A DNA stretch of 22,526 nt from an uncultured Alphaproteobacteria bacterium (GCA_937900425.1 CALCDT010000027.1:1-22526), one strand, 5' to 3'. Shown: positions 1 to 6,503, numbered from the stretch's first letter. The notes: generated by a model not told the origin, from the sequence alone. Program-made: numbers and translations.

Positions 1-685
1 CGCCGCGCTCGCCCGGCTGGTGGTGCGCCCGCTCGCCGCCGCCTCGGCGCGCGGTTTCATGATCGCCTCGCTCGGCCTCGGCATCGCGGCGGCGGAGGCG
101 GCACGGCTGCTGCTCGGCGGGCGCGAGCGTTGGAGCCAGCCGCTGCTCTCGGAGCGGATCGACCTCTTCCGCGGCGGCATCGGCGTCGGCTTCACCCGGA
201 TGCAGGCGGCCGAGGTCGCCGTCGGCCTCGCCGCGACGCTCTGCGTGGTCGCGCTGATCCGGCGGACCGGCTTCGGGCGGGCCTGGCGGGCGGTGGCGGA
301 CGACGCGCGGATGGCGCGCCTCGTCGGCGTCGATCCGGACCGGATCGTGCTCGTCTCCTTCGTCCTGTCGACCGGCCTCGCCACCCTCGCCGGCGCGCTG
401 ACGACGCTGCACTACGGCGTCGCCAGCCACGCCGGCGGCCTCGCCCTGACGCTGAAGGCGCTGGCGGCGGCGGTGCTCGGCGGCGTCGGCTCGGTCGGCG
501 GGGCGGCGCTCGCCGGTCTCGCCATCGCGGTGGCCGAGGTGTTCTGGGCGGCCTATCTGCCGCACGAGAACCGCGACATCGCGGTGCTGGCCGTGCTGAT
601 GGCGGCGCTGGTGCTGCGGCCGGCCGGCCTGTTCGGCGGCGGCCCCGAGCCGGGCTCCGGCCGGATCGGCGGCGCGCGGCGCTGA
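1..685 (+). CDS. Branched-chain amino acid ABC transporter permease, LivH type (5' truncated by window)
   Basis: This is an inner-membrane permease subunit of a branched-chain amino acid (or related amide) ABC importer. The frame is open from base 2, so the N-terminus lies outside the window; about 227 residues are visible, against roughly 290 for a complete LivH. The start reads ALARLVVRPLAAASARGF, matching the segment after the first helices of LivH (usually RPLR...). The block RTGFGRAWRAVADDARMARL is the conserved cytoplasmic loop that contacts the ATPase. It is followed by LVGVDPDRI and by the helix pair around AAAVLGGVGSVGGAALAGL, typical of LivH rather than LivM. It ends seven bases before the convergent DUF6881 gene, with no obvious terminator between them. 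The other transporter genes must lie to the left. The substrate cannot be read from this fragment; urea, amide or purine-related relatives exist. The family is secure, the substrate is not. Confidence 0.88.
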   Translation, partial: AALARLVVRPLAAASARGFMIASLGLGIAAAEAARLLLGGRERWSQPLLSERIDLFRGGIGVGFTRMQAAEVAVGLAATLCVVALIRRTGFGRAWRAVADDARMARLVGVDPDRIVLVSFVLSTGLATLAGALTTLHYGVASHAGGLALTLKALAAAVLGGVGSVGGAALAGLAIAVAEVFWAAYLPHENRDIAVLAVLMAALVLRPAGLFGGGPEPGSGRIGGARR

Positions 686-692
686 GGGCGGC

Positions 693-1004
693 TTAGGAAT
701 AGGGAGCCTTGAATCGGTCCCTACCGATGACGTCGATCCAGCACGTTTCAAAATCAATCTTTGTGATCGCCTCGCCCCGAAATTCTGGGTCGCGATTGAC
801 TTTGTTCAAAGGGGGGACCGGAAACTCACCAAGTCGTGTCCCTCCGACCTCTTCTGTCTTCGAGGCATAACCGACTCGTCCATCACGCCAGATTTCGACC
901 TTCCGCACCTCCTGCCGATCGGCGTCAAGCTCGCTCCACAGATCTACCGGATCATCAGGAGACCAACGAAGCCAGCGGACGCGAATGTACGAATGTTCAG
1001 CCAT
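693..1004 (-). CDS. Small DUF6881-type protein, function unknown
   Basis: This encodes a 103-residue soluble protein. I recognise the core pattern YIRVRWLRWSPDDPVDLWSE, then a segment with KVEIWRDGRVGYASK, then GGTRLGEFPVPPLNKV and a final acidic/aromatic helix, which match the single-domain family I know as DUF6881. No function is established for it. I chose the ATG at 1004 because the recognisable domain begins four residues later; an upstream in-frame start at 1199 would add 65 residues unlike the family and would run through the leader of the divergent permease gene. No signal peptide, membrane segment or cysteine-rich motif is visible, and the ribosome-binding site is weak. Its base composition is visibly lower in GC (near 50-55% by eye) than the flanking genes, suggesting recent acquisition. 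It is convergent with the ABC permease and divergent from the xanthine permease, so it appears to be a lone insertion. Confidence 0.8.
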   Translation of the reverse strand: MAEHSYIRVRWLRWSPDDPVDLWSELDADRQEVRKVEIWRDGRVGYASKTEEVGGTRLGEFPVPPLNKVNRDPEFRGEAITKIDFETCWIDVIGRDRFKAPYS

Positions 1005-1179
1005 ATCCGCAGACTGCCATCGTACCGCGGAGCCGGCAATGCTCGCGTGCAAGAAGCGCGTTAATCTGTCCGCGCCGATGAGTGTCGTTGTCTCGCGAGA
1101 CGGCGGGACCTGCCACATGGCCTTCGCGGCACACGCCTTGCTTGGTGCTGTCGTGCACCCACGACAGCGCGAGGCTCCG
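1005..1179. promoter_or_regulatory. Divergent intergenic region with dyad and leader hairpin before the xanthine permease
   Basis: The 175 bases separate two divergently transcribed genes and should hold both promoters. Two symmetrical elements are visible. TCTCGCGAGA at 1091-1100 is a perfect 10-base palindrome and a candidate operator half-pair. GCTGTCGT at 1147-1154 pairs with ACGACAGC at 1161-1168 around a six-base loop; a further U-G and G-C pair can extend the stem to 1145-1170. The stem ends just before the Shine-Dalgarno GAGG (1171-1174), five bases from the permease ATG, so in RNA it could influence ribosome access, while in DNA it could be an operator. I cannot identify a sigma-70 promoter with confidence. 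Confidence 0.45.
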
Positions 1180-2562
1180 ATGACCGCGACTTCCACCACT
1201 CCCCTCGGCCTGCTCTACGGCCTCGAGGACAAGCCGGACGTGCCGACGAGCCTGCTCGCCGCCTCCCAGCACATCCTCGCCTCGATCGTCGGCATCATCA
1301 CGCCGACGCTGATCATCGGTGGCGTGCTCGGCCTCGGCGAACACGTGCCCTATCTGATCTCGATGTCGCTGTTCGTCTCCGGCGTCGCCACCTTCATCCA
1401 GACCCGGCGGATCGGGCCGGTGGGTTCGGGCCTGCTCAGCCTGCAGGGTACCAGCTTCGCCTTTCTCGGCACCATCCTCGCCACCGGCCTCGCGGTGAAG
1501 GGAGCGGGCGGCACGCCGGAGGAGATGCTCGCCATGATCTTCGGCATCTGCCTCGCCGGATGCCTCGTGGAAGTCGTTCTCAGCCAGTTCATCGACAAAC
1601 TGCGCAAGGTCATCACGCCGGTCGTCACCGGCATCGTCATCACCGTGATCGGCCTGTCGCTCGTGAAAGTCGGCTTCACCGACCTCGCCGGCGGCGCCGC
1701 GGCCAAGCCGCCGGCCTTCGGCGACCTCGTCAACCTGCTGCTCGGCGCGCTGGTGATCGCGGTGATCCTCGCCTGCAGCTTCGCGCGCTCGCCGACGGTG
1801 CGGATCGGCGCCGTGCTGATCGGCCTCGTCGCCGGCGTCGTGGTGGCGGCGGTGATGGGGCGGGTCGACGTCTCGGCATTCGGCGGCGCGCCGCTCTTCG
1901 CCGTGCCGATGCCGTTTCGCTACGGCCTCGACTTCGATTTCGGCCTGTTCCTGCCGATGGCCTTCCTCTACCTCATCACCGCCATCGAGACGACCGGCGA
2001 CCTCACCGCCAACTCGGTGATCTCCAACCAGCCGGTCTCCGGCGACACCTACATCGCCCGCATCAAGGGCGGCGTGCTCGGCGACGGCATCAACTCCGGC
2101 CTCGCCGCGATCTTCAACACCTTCCCCAACACCACCTTCAGCCAGAACAACGGCGTGATCCAGATGACCGGCGTCGCCAGCCGCCACGTCGGCCTGTTCG
2201 TCGCCGGCCTGCTGGTGCTGCTCGGCCTCTTCCCGATCGTCGGATCGCTGTTCCTGCTGATCCCCAAGCCCGTTCTCGGCGGGGCTACCCTGGTGCTGTT
2301 CGGCTCGATCGCCGTCGCCGGCATCCGCATCCTGTCGTCGGTGCCGATCACGCGGAAATCGATCTACGTCATGGCGGTGTCCTTCGGGCTCGGCCTCGGC
2401 GTTTCGCTGGTGCCGGATGCACTCGGCCAGCTCCCCGCTCTGGCGAAGAGCGTGCTCAACGCCCCGATCACCATCTCCGGCCTCGCCGCGATCCTGCTGA
2501 CCGCGATTCTGCCGGACGGCGATCCCGCGCCGGTAATCGTCGCGGAGGCTGCGGAAAGCTGA
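1180..2562 (+). CDS. Xanthine/purine permease, NCS2 (nucleobase-ascorbate transporter) family
   Basis: This is a 460-residue inner-membrane nucleobase:proton symporter, most similar in its motifs to the XanQ/XanP xanthine permeases. The first helix carries the conserved QH pair (Q30-H31). AIETTGD at 268-274 places the substrate-binding glutamate at E270, and GDGINS gives the second conserved acidic residue at D302. The family signature is QNNGVIQMTG at 322-331, followed by VASRHVG. About a dozen or more hydrophobic segments fit the 14-helix UraA fold, and the length is normal. I chose the ATG at 1180, which has GAGG five bases upstream and begins just before the conserved GLEDKP region; the longer frame from 985 would add 65 hydrophilic residues unlike the family. 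The gene stands alone between a divergent small gene and a terminator-like hairpin, so it is probably monocistronic. Uptake of xanthine is the best guess; uric acid or guanine are possible. Confidence 0.9.
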   Translation: MTATSTTPLGLLYGLEDKPDVPTSLLAASQHILASIVGIITPTLIIGGVLGLGEHVPYLISMSLFVSGVATFIQTRRIGPVGSGLLSLQGTSFAFLGTILATGLAVKGAGGTPEEMLAMIFGICLAGCLVEVVLSQFIDKLRKVITPVVTGIVITVIGLSLVKVGFTDLAGGAAAKPPAFGDLVNLLLGALVIAVILACSFARSPTVRIGAVLIGLVAGVVVAAVMGRVDVSAFGGAPLFAVPMPFRYGLDFDFGLFLPMAFLYLITAIETTGDLTANSVISNQPVSGDTYIARIKGGVLGDGINSGLAAIFNTFPNTTFSQNNGVIQMTGVASRHVGLFVAGLLVLLGLFPIVGSLFLLIPKPVLGGATLVLFGSIAVAGIRILSSVPITRKSIYVMAVSFGLGLGVSLVPDALGQLPALAKSVLNAPITISGLAAILLTAILPDGDPAPVIVAEAAES

Positions 2563-2571
2563 GCCGCCGCA

Positions 2572-2608
2572 AGCCCTTCCCCGGCTGCGAGAGGACCGGG
2601 GAAGGGCT
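2572..2608 (+). terminator. Strong hairpin after the xanthine permease
   Basis: AGCCCTTCCCCGG at 2572-2584 pairs perfectly with CCGGGGAAGGGCT at 2596-2608, a 13-base-pair stem with an 11-base loop, starting ten bases after the permease stop codon. The position suits a transcription terminator. There is no T-run on either side, so it may act with Rho, protect the 3' end of the message, or be a dispersed palindromic repeat. Confidence 0.55.
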
Positions 2609-2677
2609 GGATTCCAGGGGTTCGGGATACCCGCCGCCGACCTCGTCACGCCTCTTCCGATTTCCCGAAATCGACGC

Positions 2678-2706
2678 TTGACACCTTCGCGGCACTGTCA
2701 TACTCA
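2678..2706 (+). promoter_or_regulatory. Putative sigma-70 promoter of tRNA-Asp
   Basis: A perfect -35 hexamer TTGACA lies at 2678-2683. Seventeen bases later comes TACTCA (2701-2706); the overlapping CATACT at 2699-2704 is the alternative -10. The -10 ends about 40 bases before the mature tRNA 5' end, a normal leader length. TTGACA is rare in DNA this rich in GC, which supports the call. Confidence 0.6.
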
Positions 2707-2746
2707 AGCGCCACACCGGGCGGCGGCAAGCTGCAAGGTGGCGAGC

Positions 2747-2823
2747 GGGGGTGTAGCTCAGTCGGTTAGAGTGCCGGCCTGTCACGCCGGAGGTCGCGGG
2801 TTCGAGCCCCGTCACTCCCGCCA
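2747..2823 (+). tRNA. tRNA-Asp (anticodon GTC)
   Basis: A complete 77-base cloverleaf with encoded CCA. The acceptor strand GGGGGTG (2747-2753) pairs with CACTCCC before discriminator G and CCA (2821-2823), with one G-U pair. The D arm contains GCTCAGTCGGTTAGAGT. The anticodon stem CCGGC/GCCGG encloses the loop CTGTCAC, giving anticodon GTC for aspartate. The T arm is GCGGG-TTCGAGC-CCCGT with one wobble pair. The discriminator base G is as expected for tRNA-Asp. Confidence 0.98.
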
Positions 2824-3021
2824 TTTTCTTCTCGTCGATCGATCATCCCTGCATCGCGTCCGGCTCTCATGCCGCTGCCGTTGCTTGCGGTTTCGTTCCG
2901 CGATGGTCAGATGACACCGCCGGCCTTCGCACCGCAGCGCGATCGAGGTCTGCAAACGCCTCGACAAACGACGGGTCCGGGCGGATACTCCGCCGGTTTC
3001 AGGGCGGTCCGCGTCGTCGTA

Positions 3022-3080
3022 ATTTCACAGCATCGTTATTTCAATCGATTTCAGCGAAGACAGTCGGCCCGTTCATTTCA
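3022..3080 (+). promoter_or_regulatory. Cluster of four ATTTCA hexamers upstream of the RTX gene
   Basis: ATTTCA occurs at 3022-3027, 3038-3043, 3048-3053 and 3075-3080, with start-to-start distances of 16, 10 and 27 bases. All are in the same orientation and within 75 bases of the RTX start codon. The third follows a short AATCGATT palindrome (3043-3050). The bases around them are the AT-richest of this intergenic region. A repeated regulator-binding site or promoter is the natural reading, but I recognise no known regulator and cannot place a confident -35/-10 pair. Confidence 0.35.
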
Positions 3081-3092
3081 AGGGAGAGTGTC

Positions 3093-4310
3093 ATGGCTTT
3101 CAGAATCGTCTCGGCCGATACCGCGACCCCGGTCTCGCCCGACAGCGGCGACATCATCATCGTGAAGACCGGCGCCGTGGTGAGTTCCGCCGGTGACGGT
3201 ATCGCCGGCTTCAGTGCAACCAACCTGACGGCCTACATCGACGGTATCGTCGCGGGACAGGACAACGGCGGCGAGTTCGGCGGCGGCGCCAACGTCTCCA
3301 TTGGTCAGAACGGGGCCCTGCTCGGCCTGTCCTGCGGCCTCTGGCTCAACGGGACGGGGTCCGTCGTCCAGAACAGCGGGACGATCCAGAGCCTTGGAAC
3401 AGGTCCGAGTTTCATCGATGCGGCGATCGCACTCAACGTTGCGACCAATGTGGCGATCACCAACAGCGGCGATGTCATCGGCTCCGGTATCGCCGTCGAT
3501 CTGACGAGTTCCACCGGGACGACCGTCGTCAACCTCGGGACCGTGTCCGCCGGCGCGGCCGCGTTCACCGGGTTCGCCGGCCTGTCGATCGACAACCTCG
3601 GGACGATCCTGTCGTCGATGCAAGCGGCTTTCGATTTCACCTGGTCGACCACCGGCGTTCTCAACATCCGCAACTCCGGCCTGATCTCGTCACCGGTCAC
3701 CGCCATTCGGGGCAGCGACACGCTCGGCGACGTCGTCGTGAACTCGGGCCGTATCGTCGGCGATGTCGATCTCGGAGCCGGCGCAGCGGTCGACAAGGTC
3801 ATCAACTCGGGGGTGATCGACGGCAACGTCTATCTCGGGGGGGCGGCGGACATCTATCGTGGCAGCAGCGAGGGAACGGTCACCGGAACGGTCTTCGGCG
3901 GCGGCGGCGGTGACAACCTGATGGGCGGCTACGGCGACGACACCCTCGACGGCGAAGCGAGCAACGACGTCCTCAACGGCCGTCGTGGCGACGACGTGCT
4001 TTTCGGCGGGGCCGGCGACGATACCCTGAACGGCGGCGCCGACGACGACGTGCTGACCGGAGGTTCCGGCAATGACCGTTTCGTGTTCCGCGGCAACTTC
4101 GGCTACGACATCATCACAGATTTCGATGCCGCCAACACCGAGAAGATCGATCTGAGAGGCGTGTCGACCATCACCGATTTCGCCGATCTTCAGGCGAACC
4201 ACCTGCGGATCTCCGGACCCAACGTTCTCATCGACGCCGGTGACGGTAACGTCATCGTCCTGCAGAACTTCGACGTCGCAGGACTTCAGGCGGCCGATTT
4301 CGTGTTCTGA
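3093..4310 (+). CDS. Secreted RTX-type calcium-binding protein with beta-solenoid-like N-terminal half
   Basis: The 405-residue protein has two parts. Residues about 1-260 are glycine-, serine- and asparagine-rich, with a recurring motif N-(S/L)-G-x-(I/V) starting at residues 94, 124, 147, 168, 194, 217 and 238, about 21-30 residues apart. This spacing suggests rungs of a right-handed beta-solenoid, as in adhesins and autotransporter passengers. Residues about 269-331 contain tandem RTX nonapeptides of the form GGxGxDxLx (for example GGYGDDTLD and GGAGDDTLN), which bind calcium and fold outside the cell. The C-terminus, ending ADFVF, resembles type I secretion signals, and there is no N-terminal signal peptide. 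The ATG at 3093 has AGGGAG (3081-3086) at good distance. No ABC exporter, membrane-fusion protein or enzymatic domain is present in the window, so the protein presumably uses a T1SS encoded elsewhere. A cell-surface or matrix role is inferred; no toxin activity is indicated. Confidence 0.88.
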   Translation: MAFRIVSADTATPVSPDSGDIIIVKTGAVVSSAGDGIAGFSATNLTAYIDGIVAGQDNGGEFGGGANVSIGQNGALLGLSCGLWLNGTGSVVQNSGTIQSLGTGPSFIDAAIALNVATNVAITNSGDVIGSGIAVDLTSSTGTTVVNLGTVSAGAAAFTGFAGLSIDNLGTILSSMQAAFDFTWSTTGVLNIRNSGLISSPVTAIRGSDTLGDVVVNSGRIVGDVDLGAGAAVDKVINSGVIDGNVYLGGAADIYRGSSEGTVTGTVFGGGGGDNLMGGYGDDTLDGEASNDVLNGRRGDDVLFGGAGDDTLNGGADDDVLTGGSGNDRFVFRGNFGYDIITDFDAANTEKIDLRGVSTITDFADLQANHLRISGPNVLIDAGDGNVIVLQNFDVAGLQAADFVF

Positions 4311-4340
4311 TCGATCGGTCCGGCAGGCACGAGCGGGCGA

Positions 4341-4368
4341 ATCCGGCCGGATGATTCTCCGGCCGGAT
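4341..4368 (+). terminator. Hairpin after the RTX gene
   Basis: ATCCGGCCGG at 4341-4350 pairs perfectly with CCGGCCGGAT at 4359-4368 around the loop ATGATTCT, 30 bases after the RTX stop codon. Ten GC-rich pairs make a stable stem, but no T-run follows, so intrinsic termination is likely only if U-independent. Confidence 0.5.
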
Positions 4369-4431
4369 CTCGACGGGGTGTGCCGGCAGTCCTGGGGCGA
4401 CCGGCGCCCGCAACCGGTCTGCATCAGGAAC

Positions 4432-4452
4432 CGGGGGCGAGCATCGCCCCCG
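4432..4452. terminator. Second hairpin between the RTX and transglutaminase genes
   Basis: CGGGGGCGA at 4432-4440 pairs perfectly with TCGCCCCCG at 4444-4452 with the three-base loop GCA. The nine-pair stem is very stable. It could be a backup terminator or a transcription insulator; again there is no T-run. Confidence 0.4.
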
Positions 4453-4682
4453 CTCCCTCCGGATGGCTCCGTCGGGACGCCCCCCTCGACCCGACCCGAA
4501 CGGAACCGTCGTTCTGCCCGGTGCCGGGCGGCACGAAAGTCACCCCTTCCCAAATTTCCGGAAGATCATGAATGTCGAATCTGGCGACAGGTATGACTAT
4601 TTCTTGATCTCATAGCCCATTCTCGGTGCTTCACACCGATATTTCGTGGGAATTATCGTCGAGACAGGCCCTCATTTTACTT

Positions 4683-4711
4683 TTGCGCCATCACGCCGAA
4701 TGGACTATTCT
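4683..4711 (+). promoter_or_regulatory. Possible promoter of the transglutaminase gene
   Basis: TTGCGC (4683-4688) and TATTCT (4706-4711) are separated by 17 bases and lie about 46 bases before the start codon, inside the AT-richer leader. This is a weak sigma-70-like match found by eye. Confidence 0.3.
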
Positions 4712-4757
4712 GCATGGGAGAAATTCCTCATCAATCATTCCGTTCGCCAGAGGTACC

Positions 4758-5573
4758 ATGATCGCGATCAGGGTCGGCTACAAACTCACTTTCGACTGCC
4801 CCCAGCCCACCCCGATGCTGCTGGTGCTCAACGTTCACTACAGCCGGGCCTCCGACATCATCGTCCCCGACTTGATGAAGACCAACCCTCCGGTGCCGGT
4901 CGCCGCCTATCGCGACGGCTTCGGCAACTGGTGCACCCGGATCACGGCTCCGGCCGGGCGGATCGAGATCACCGGGACGGGCGTCGTCAGGGACAGCGGC
5001 CTGCCGGAGCAAGCCGTCCCCGAGGCGCGGCAGCACCCGATCGAGGAACTGCCCGAGGACGCGCTGGTCTTCCTGCTGTCGAGCCGGTTCTGCGAGTCGG
5101 ACCTGCTGACCCAGACCGCCTGGAATCACTTCGGCGGAACGGCGCCGGGCTGGACCCGCGTGGCGGCGGTGTGCGACTACGTCCACAACCACATCCGCTT
5201 CGGATACGAACACGCCCGCCCGACCAAGACCGCCTTCGAAGCCTGGCGGGAAGGCGCCGGCGTCTGCCGCGACTACGCCCATCTGGCGATCGCCTTCTGC
5301 CGGGCGCTGAACATTCCCGCGCGCTATTGCACGGGCTACCTCGGCGACATCGGCATGCCGCCACCCTATGGCCCGATGGATTTCGCCGGCTGGCTCGAGG
5401 TCTATCTCGGCGGGCGCTGGCACACCTTCGACCCGCGCAACAACACGCCCCGGATCGGCCGCGTCCTGATGGCGCGCGGCCGCGACGCCGCCGACGTGGC
5501 GATCGCCACGACCTTCGGCGTCAACACGCTGGCGGGGTTCGAGGTGTGGTCGGACGAGGTGGAGTTTCCCTAG
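4758..5573 (+). CDS. Transglutaminase-like family protein (probable cysteine protease fold)
   Basis: This encodes a 271-residue cytoplasmic protein of the bacterial transglutaminase-like superfamily. The N-terminal half (about 1-110) is the beta-rich domain that precedes the catalytic core in this family, beginning IRVGYKLTFDCPQPTPML. The core has the catalytic cysteine in GAGVCRDYAHL (C170), the histidine in RWHTFDPRNN (H222) and the aspartate three residues later (D225), so the Cys-His-Asp triad is intact. Between them ARYCTGYLGDIG is a typical strand-loop of the fold. I chose the ATG at 4758, which has AGAGG four to five bases upstream; an in-frame ATG at 4626 would add 44 unrelated residues read from the AT-rich leader. 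No signal peptide or membrane helix is visible. Members of this superfamily are mostly thought to be peptidases or amidases, and no substrate can be assigned. It appears monocistronic and faces the end of the nuo operon. Confidence 0.88.
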   Translation: MIAIRVGYKLTFDCPQPTPMLLVLNVHYSRASDIIVPDLMKTNPPVPVAAYRDGFGNWCTRITAPAGRIEITGTGVVRDSGLPEQAVPEARQHPIEELPEDALVFLLSSRFCESDLLTQTAWNHFGGTAPGWTRVAAVCDYVHNHIRFGYEHARPTKTAFEAWREGAGVCRDYAHLAIAFCRALNIPARYCTGYLGDIGMPPPYGPMDFAGWLEVYLGGRWHTFDPRNNTPRIGRVLMARGRDAADVAIATTFGVNTLAGFEVWSDEVEFP

Positions 5574-6052
5574 TCGCAGGGCCGCAGCGAATGGGGCCGT
5601 CGCCCCGGAGGGTGCCCGAACTCGATGAACCGTGGCGACGGCGGCGAGCGATCAACTCGTCACCCGCTGCCGGATTCGCGGGCGGAGCGCGACGGGTCGC
5701 GGCCTTCGTTGCCCACCGTGCCGTCCGCTTGCGTCAGAGTCGGCCCCTCTCCGCCCTCACCCGAGCGGCGGCGAGCGTCGCGCAGGACGGCAGCGGATCG
5801 CCCCCGGAACCGGCGAAGCGGACACTCTTCCACAAGCCTCGCCGACGTCATTCCCGCTCAAGCGGGACTCCGGCCATCCGCGGGGTCGTTTTCGCGAATG
5901 GCGTCGACCGTCGCTCCCGCCACTCTGACAAGATCGCCGGCCTTTCCCTCGCCTCCCGCTCGATTCCCGCTTGCGCGGAAATGACGGTCGAAAGGGCTAT
6001 GGGAACGACGACGGAAAGGGTGGGGAGAGGTCGGTTCGAACGTTCGCCGCCG
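5574..6052. other. 479-base non-coding stretch between convergent genes
   Basis: This lies between the 3' ends of the transglutaminase gene and mce. It holds a small hairpin GGGGC-CGTC-GCCCC at about 5592-5605, the paired REP-like element at 5847-5985, and a perfect ten-base palindrome CGAACGTTCG at 6037-6046, six bases beyond the mce stop codon. No gene is supported; an open frame across it translates through the repeat as VIPAQAG, a well-known artefact of such repeats. No convincing U-tailed terminator for the nuo-birA-rnj-mce block is visible. Confidence 0.6.
5847..5985. repeat. Paired inverted REP-like element (BIME/MITE-like)
   Basis: The 21 bases at 5847-5867 (starting GTCATTCCCGC) match the reverse complement of 5965-5985 at 19 of 21 positions. 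Each arm is itself a hairpin: TCCCGC-TCAA-GCGGGA on the left, and the corresponding imperfect TTCCGC-GCAA-GCGGGA read on the minus strand on the right. The 97 bases between them have no coding character. The arrangement is that of two REP sequences in opposite orientation, as in bacterial interspersed mosaic elements. There is no second copy in the window. Confidence 0.65.
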
Positions 6053-6457
6053 TCAGACCTGCTCCAGCTCTACCAGCGTGCCGCAGAAGTCCTTGGGGTG
6101 GAGGAACAGCACCGGCTTGCCGTGAGCGCCGATGCGCGGCTCGCCGGAGCCGAGTACGCGGGCGCCGTCGGCCTTCAGGCGGTCGCGGGCGGCGAGGATG
6201 TCGTCGACCTCGTAGCAGACGTGGTGGATGCCGCCGGCGGCGTTGCGCTCGAGGAAGGCGGCGATCGGCGAGCCCTCGCCGAGCGGCTCGAGCAGTTCGA
6301 CCTTGGTGTTGGGCAGTTCGATGAAGACGACGGTGACGCCGTGCTCGGGCTGGGCCAGTGGCTCGGTCACCCTCGCGCCGAGGGTGTCACGATAGAGCGC
6401 CGTCGCGGCGGCGAGGTCCGGCACGGCGATGGCGACGTGGTTGAGGCGTCCGATCAT
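6053..6457 (-). CDS. mce: Methylmalonyl-CoA/ethylmalonyl-CoA epimerase
   Basis: This 134-residue cytosolic enzyme interconverts the 2R and 2S epimers of methylmalonyl-CoA (and, in some alphaproteobacteria, ethylmalonyl-CoA), linking propionyl-CoA metabolism to succinyl-CoA. It belongs to the vicinal-oxygen-chelate superfamily, with two beta-alpha-beta-beta-beta modules. Metal-ligand candidates sit at the expected positions: H7 in LNHVAIAV, E54 in KVELLEPL, a histidine of GIHHVCYEV (78/79) and E130 in GTLVELEQV. The length is standard. The ATG at 6457 has a GGGAT about eight bases upstream. It is the last gene of the minus-strand block, 46 bases after rnj. In many Hyphomicrobiales mce follows nuoN-birA-rnj in this way, which supports the orthology. 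Confidence 0.95.
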   Translation of the reverse strand: MIGRLNHVAIAVPDLAAATALYRDTLGARVTEPLAQPEHGVTVVFIELPNTKVELLEPLGEGSPIAAFLERNAAGGIHHVCYEVDDILAARDRLKADGARVLGSGEPRIGAHGKPVLFLHPKDFCGTLVELEQV

Positions 6458-6503
6458 GTGAGCAATCCCGACATCCGGCCGCGGCGGCGGCCCCGTTGCC
6501 CGG

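Larger units (their letters stand above)
4311..4757. other. 447-base non-coding stretch between the RTX and transglutaminase genes
   Basis: No gene is supported here. The first half is GC-rich and holds the two hairpins described separately (4341-4368 and 4432-4452). From about 4565 to 4757 the composition shifts to clearly more A+T, as expected of a promoter region. Frames that stay open through it give arginine- and proline-rich or otherwise unstructured translations that match nothing. Confidence 0.6.

Noticed and set aside
2468..2824. Minus-strand frame beginning MAGVTGLEPATSGVTGRHSN
   Set aside because: This is the translated antisense of tRNA-Asp, a well-known false hypothetical protein. 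The + strand frame at 2678-2914 with GFEPRHSRH is the same artefact in the sense direction.
5625..5984. A 119-codon + strand frame containing VIPAQAG
   Set aside because: The translation passes through the REP-like arm; VIPAQAG is the usual spurious product of this repeat type, and the rest is Arg/Ser/Pro-rich with no domain.
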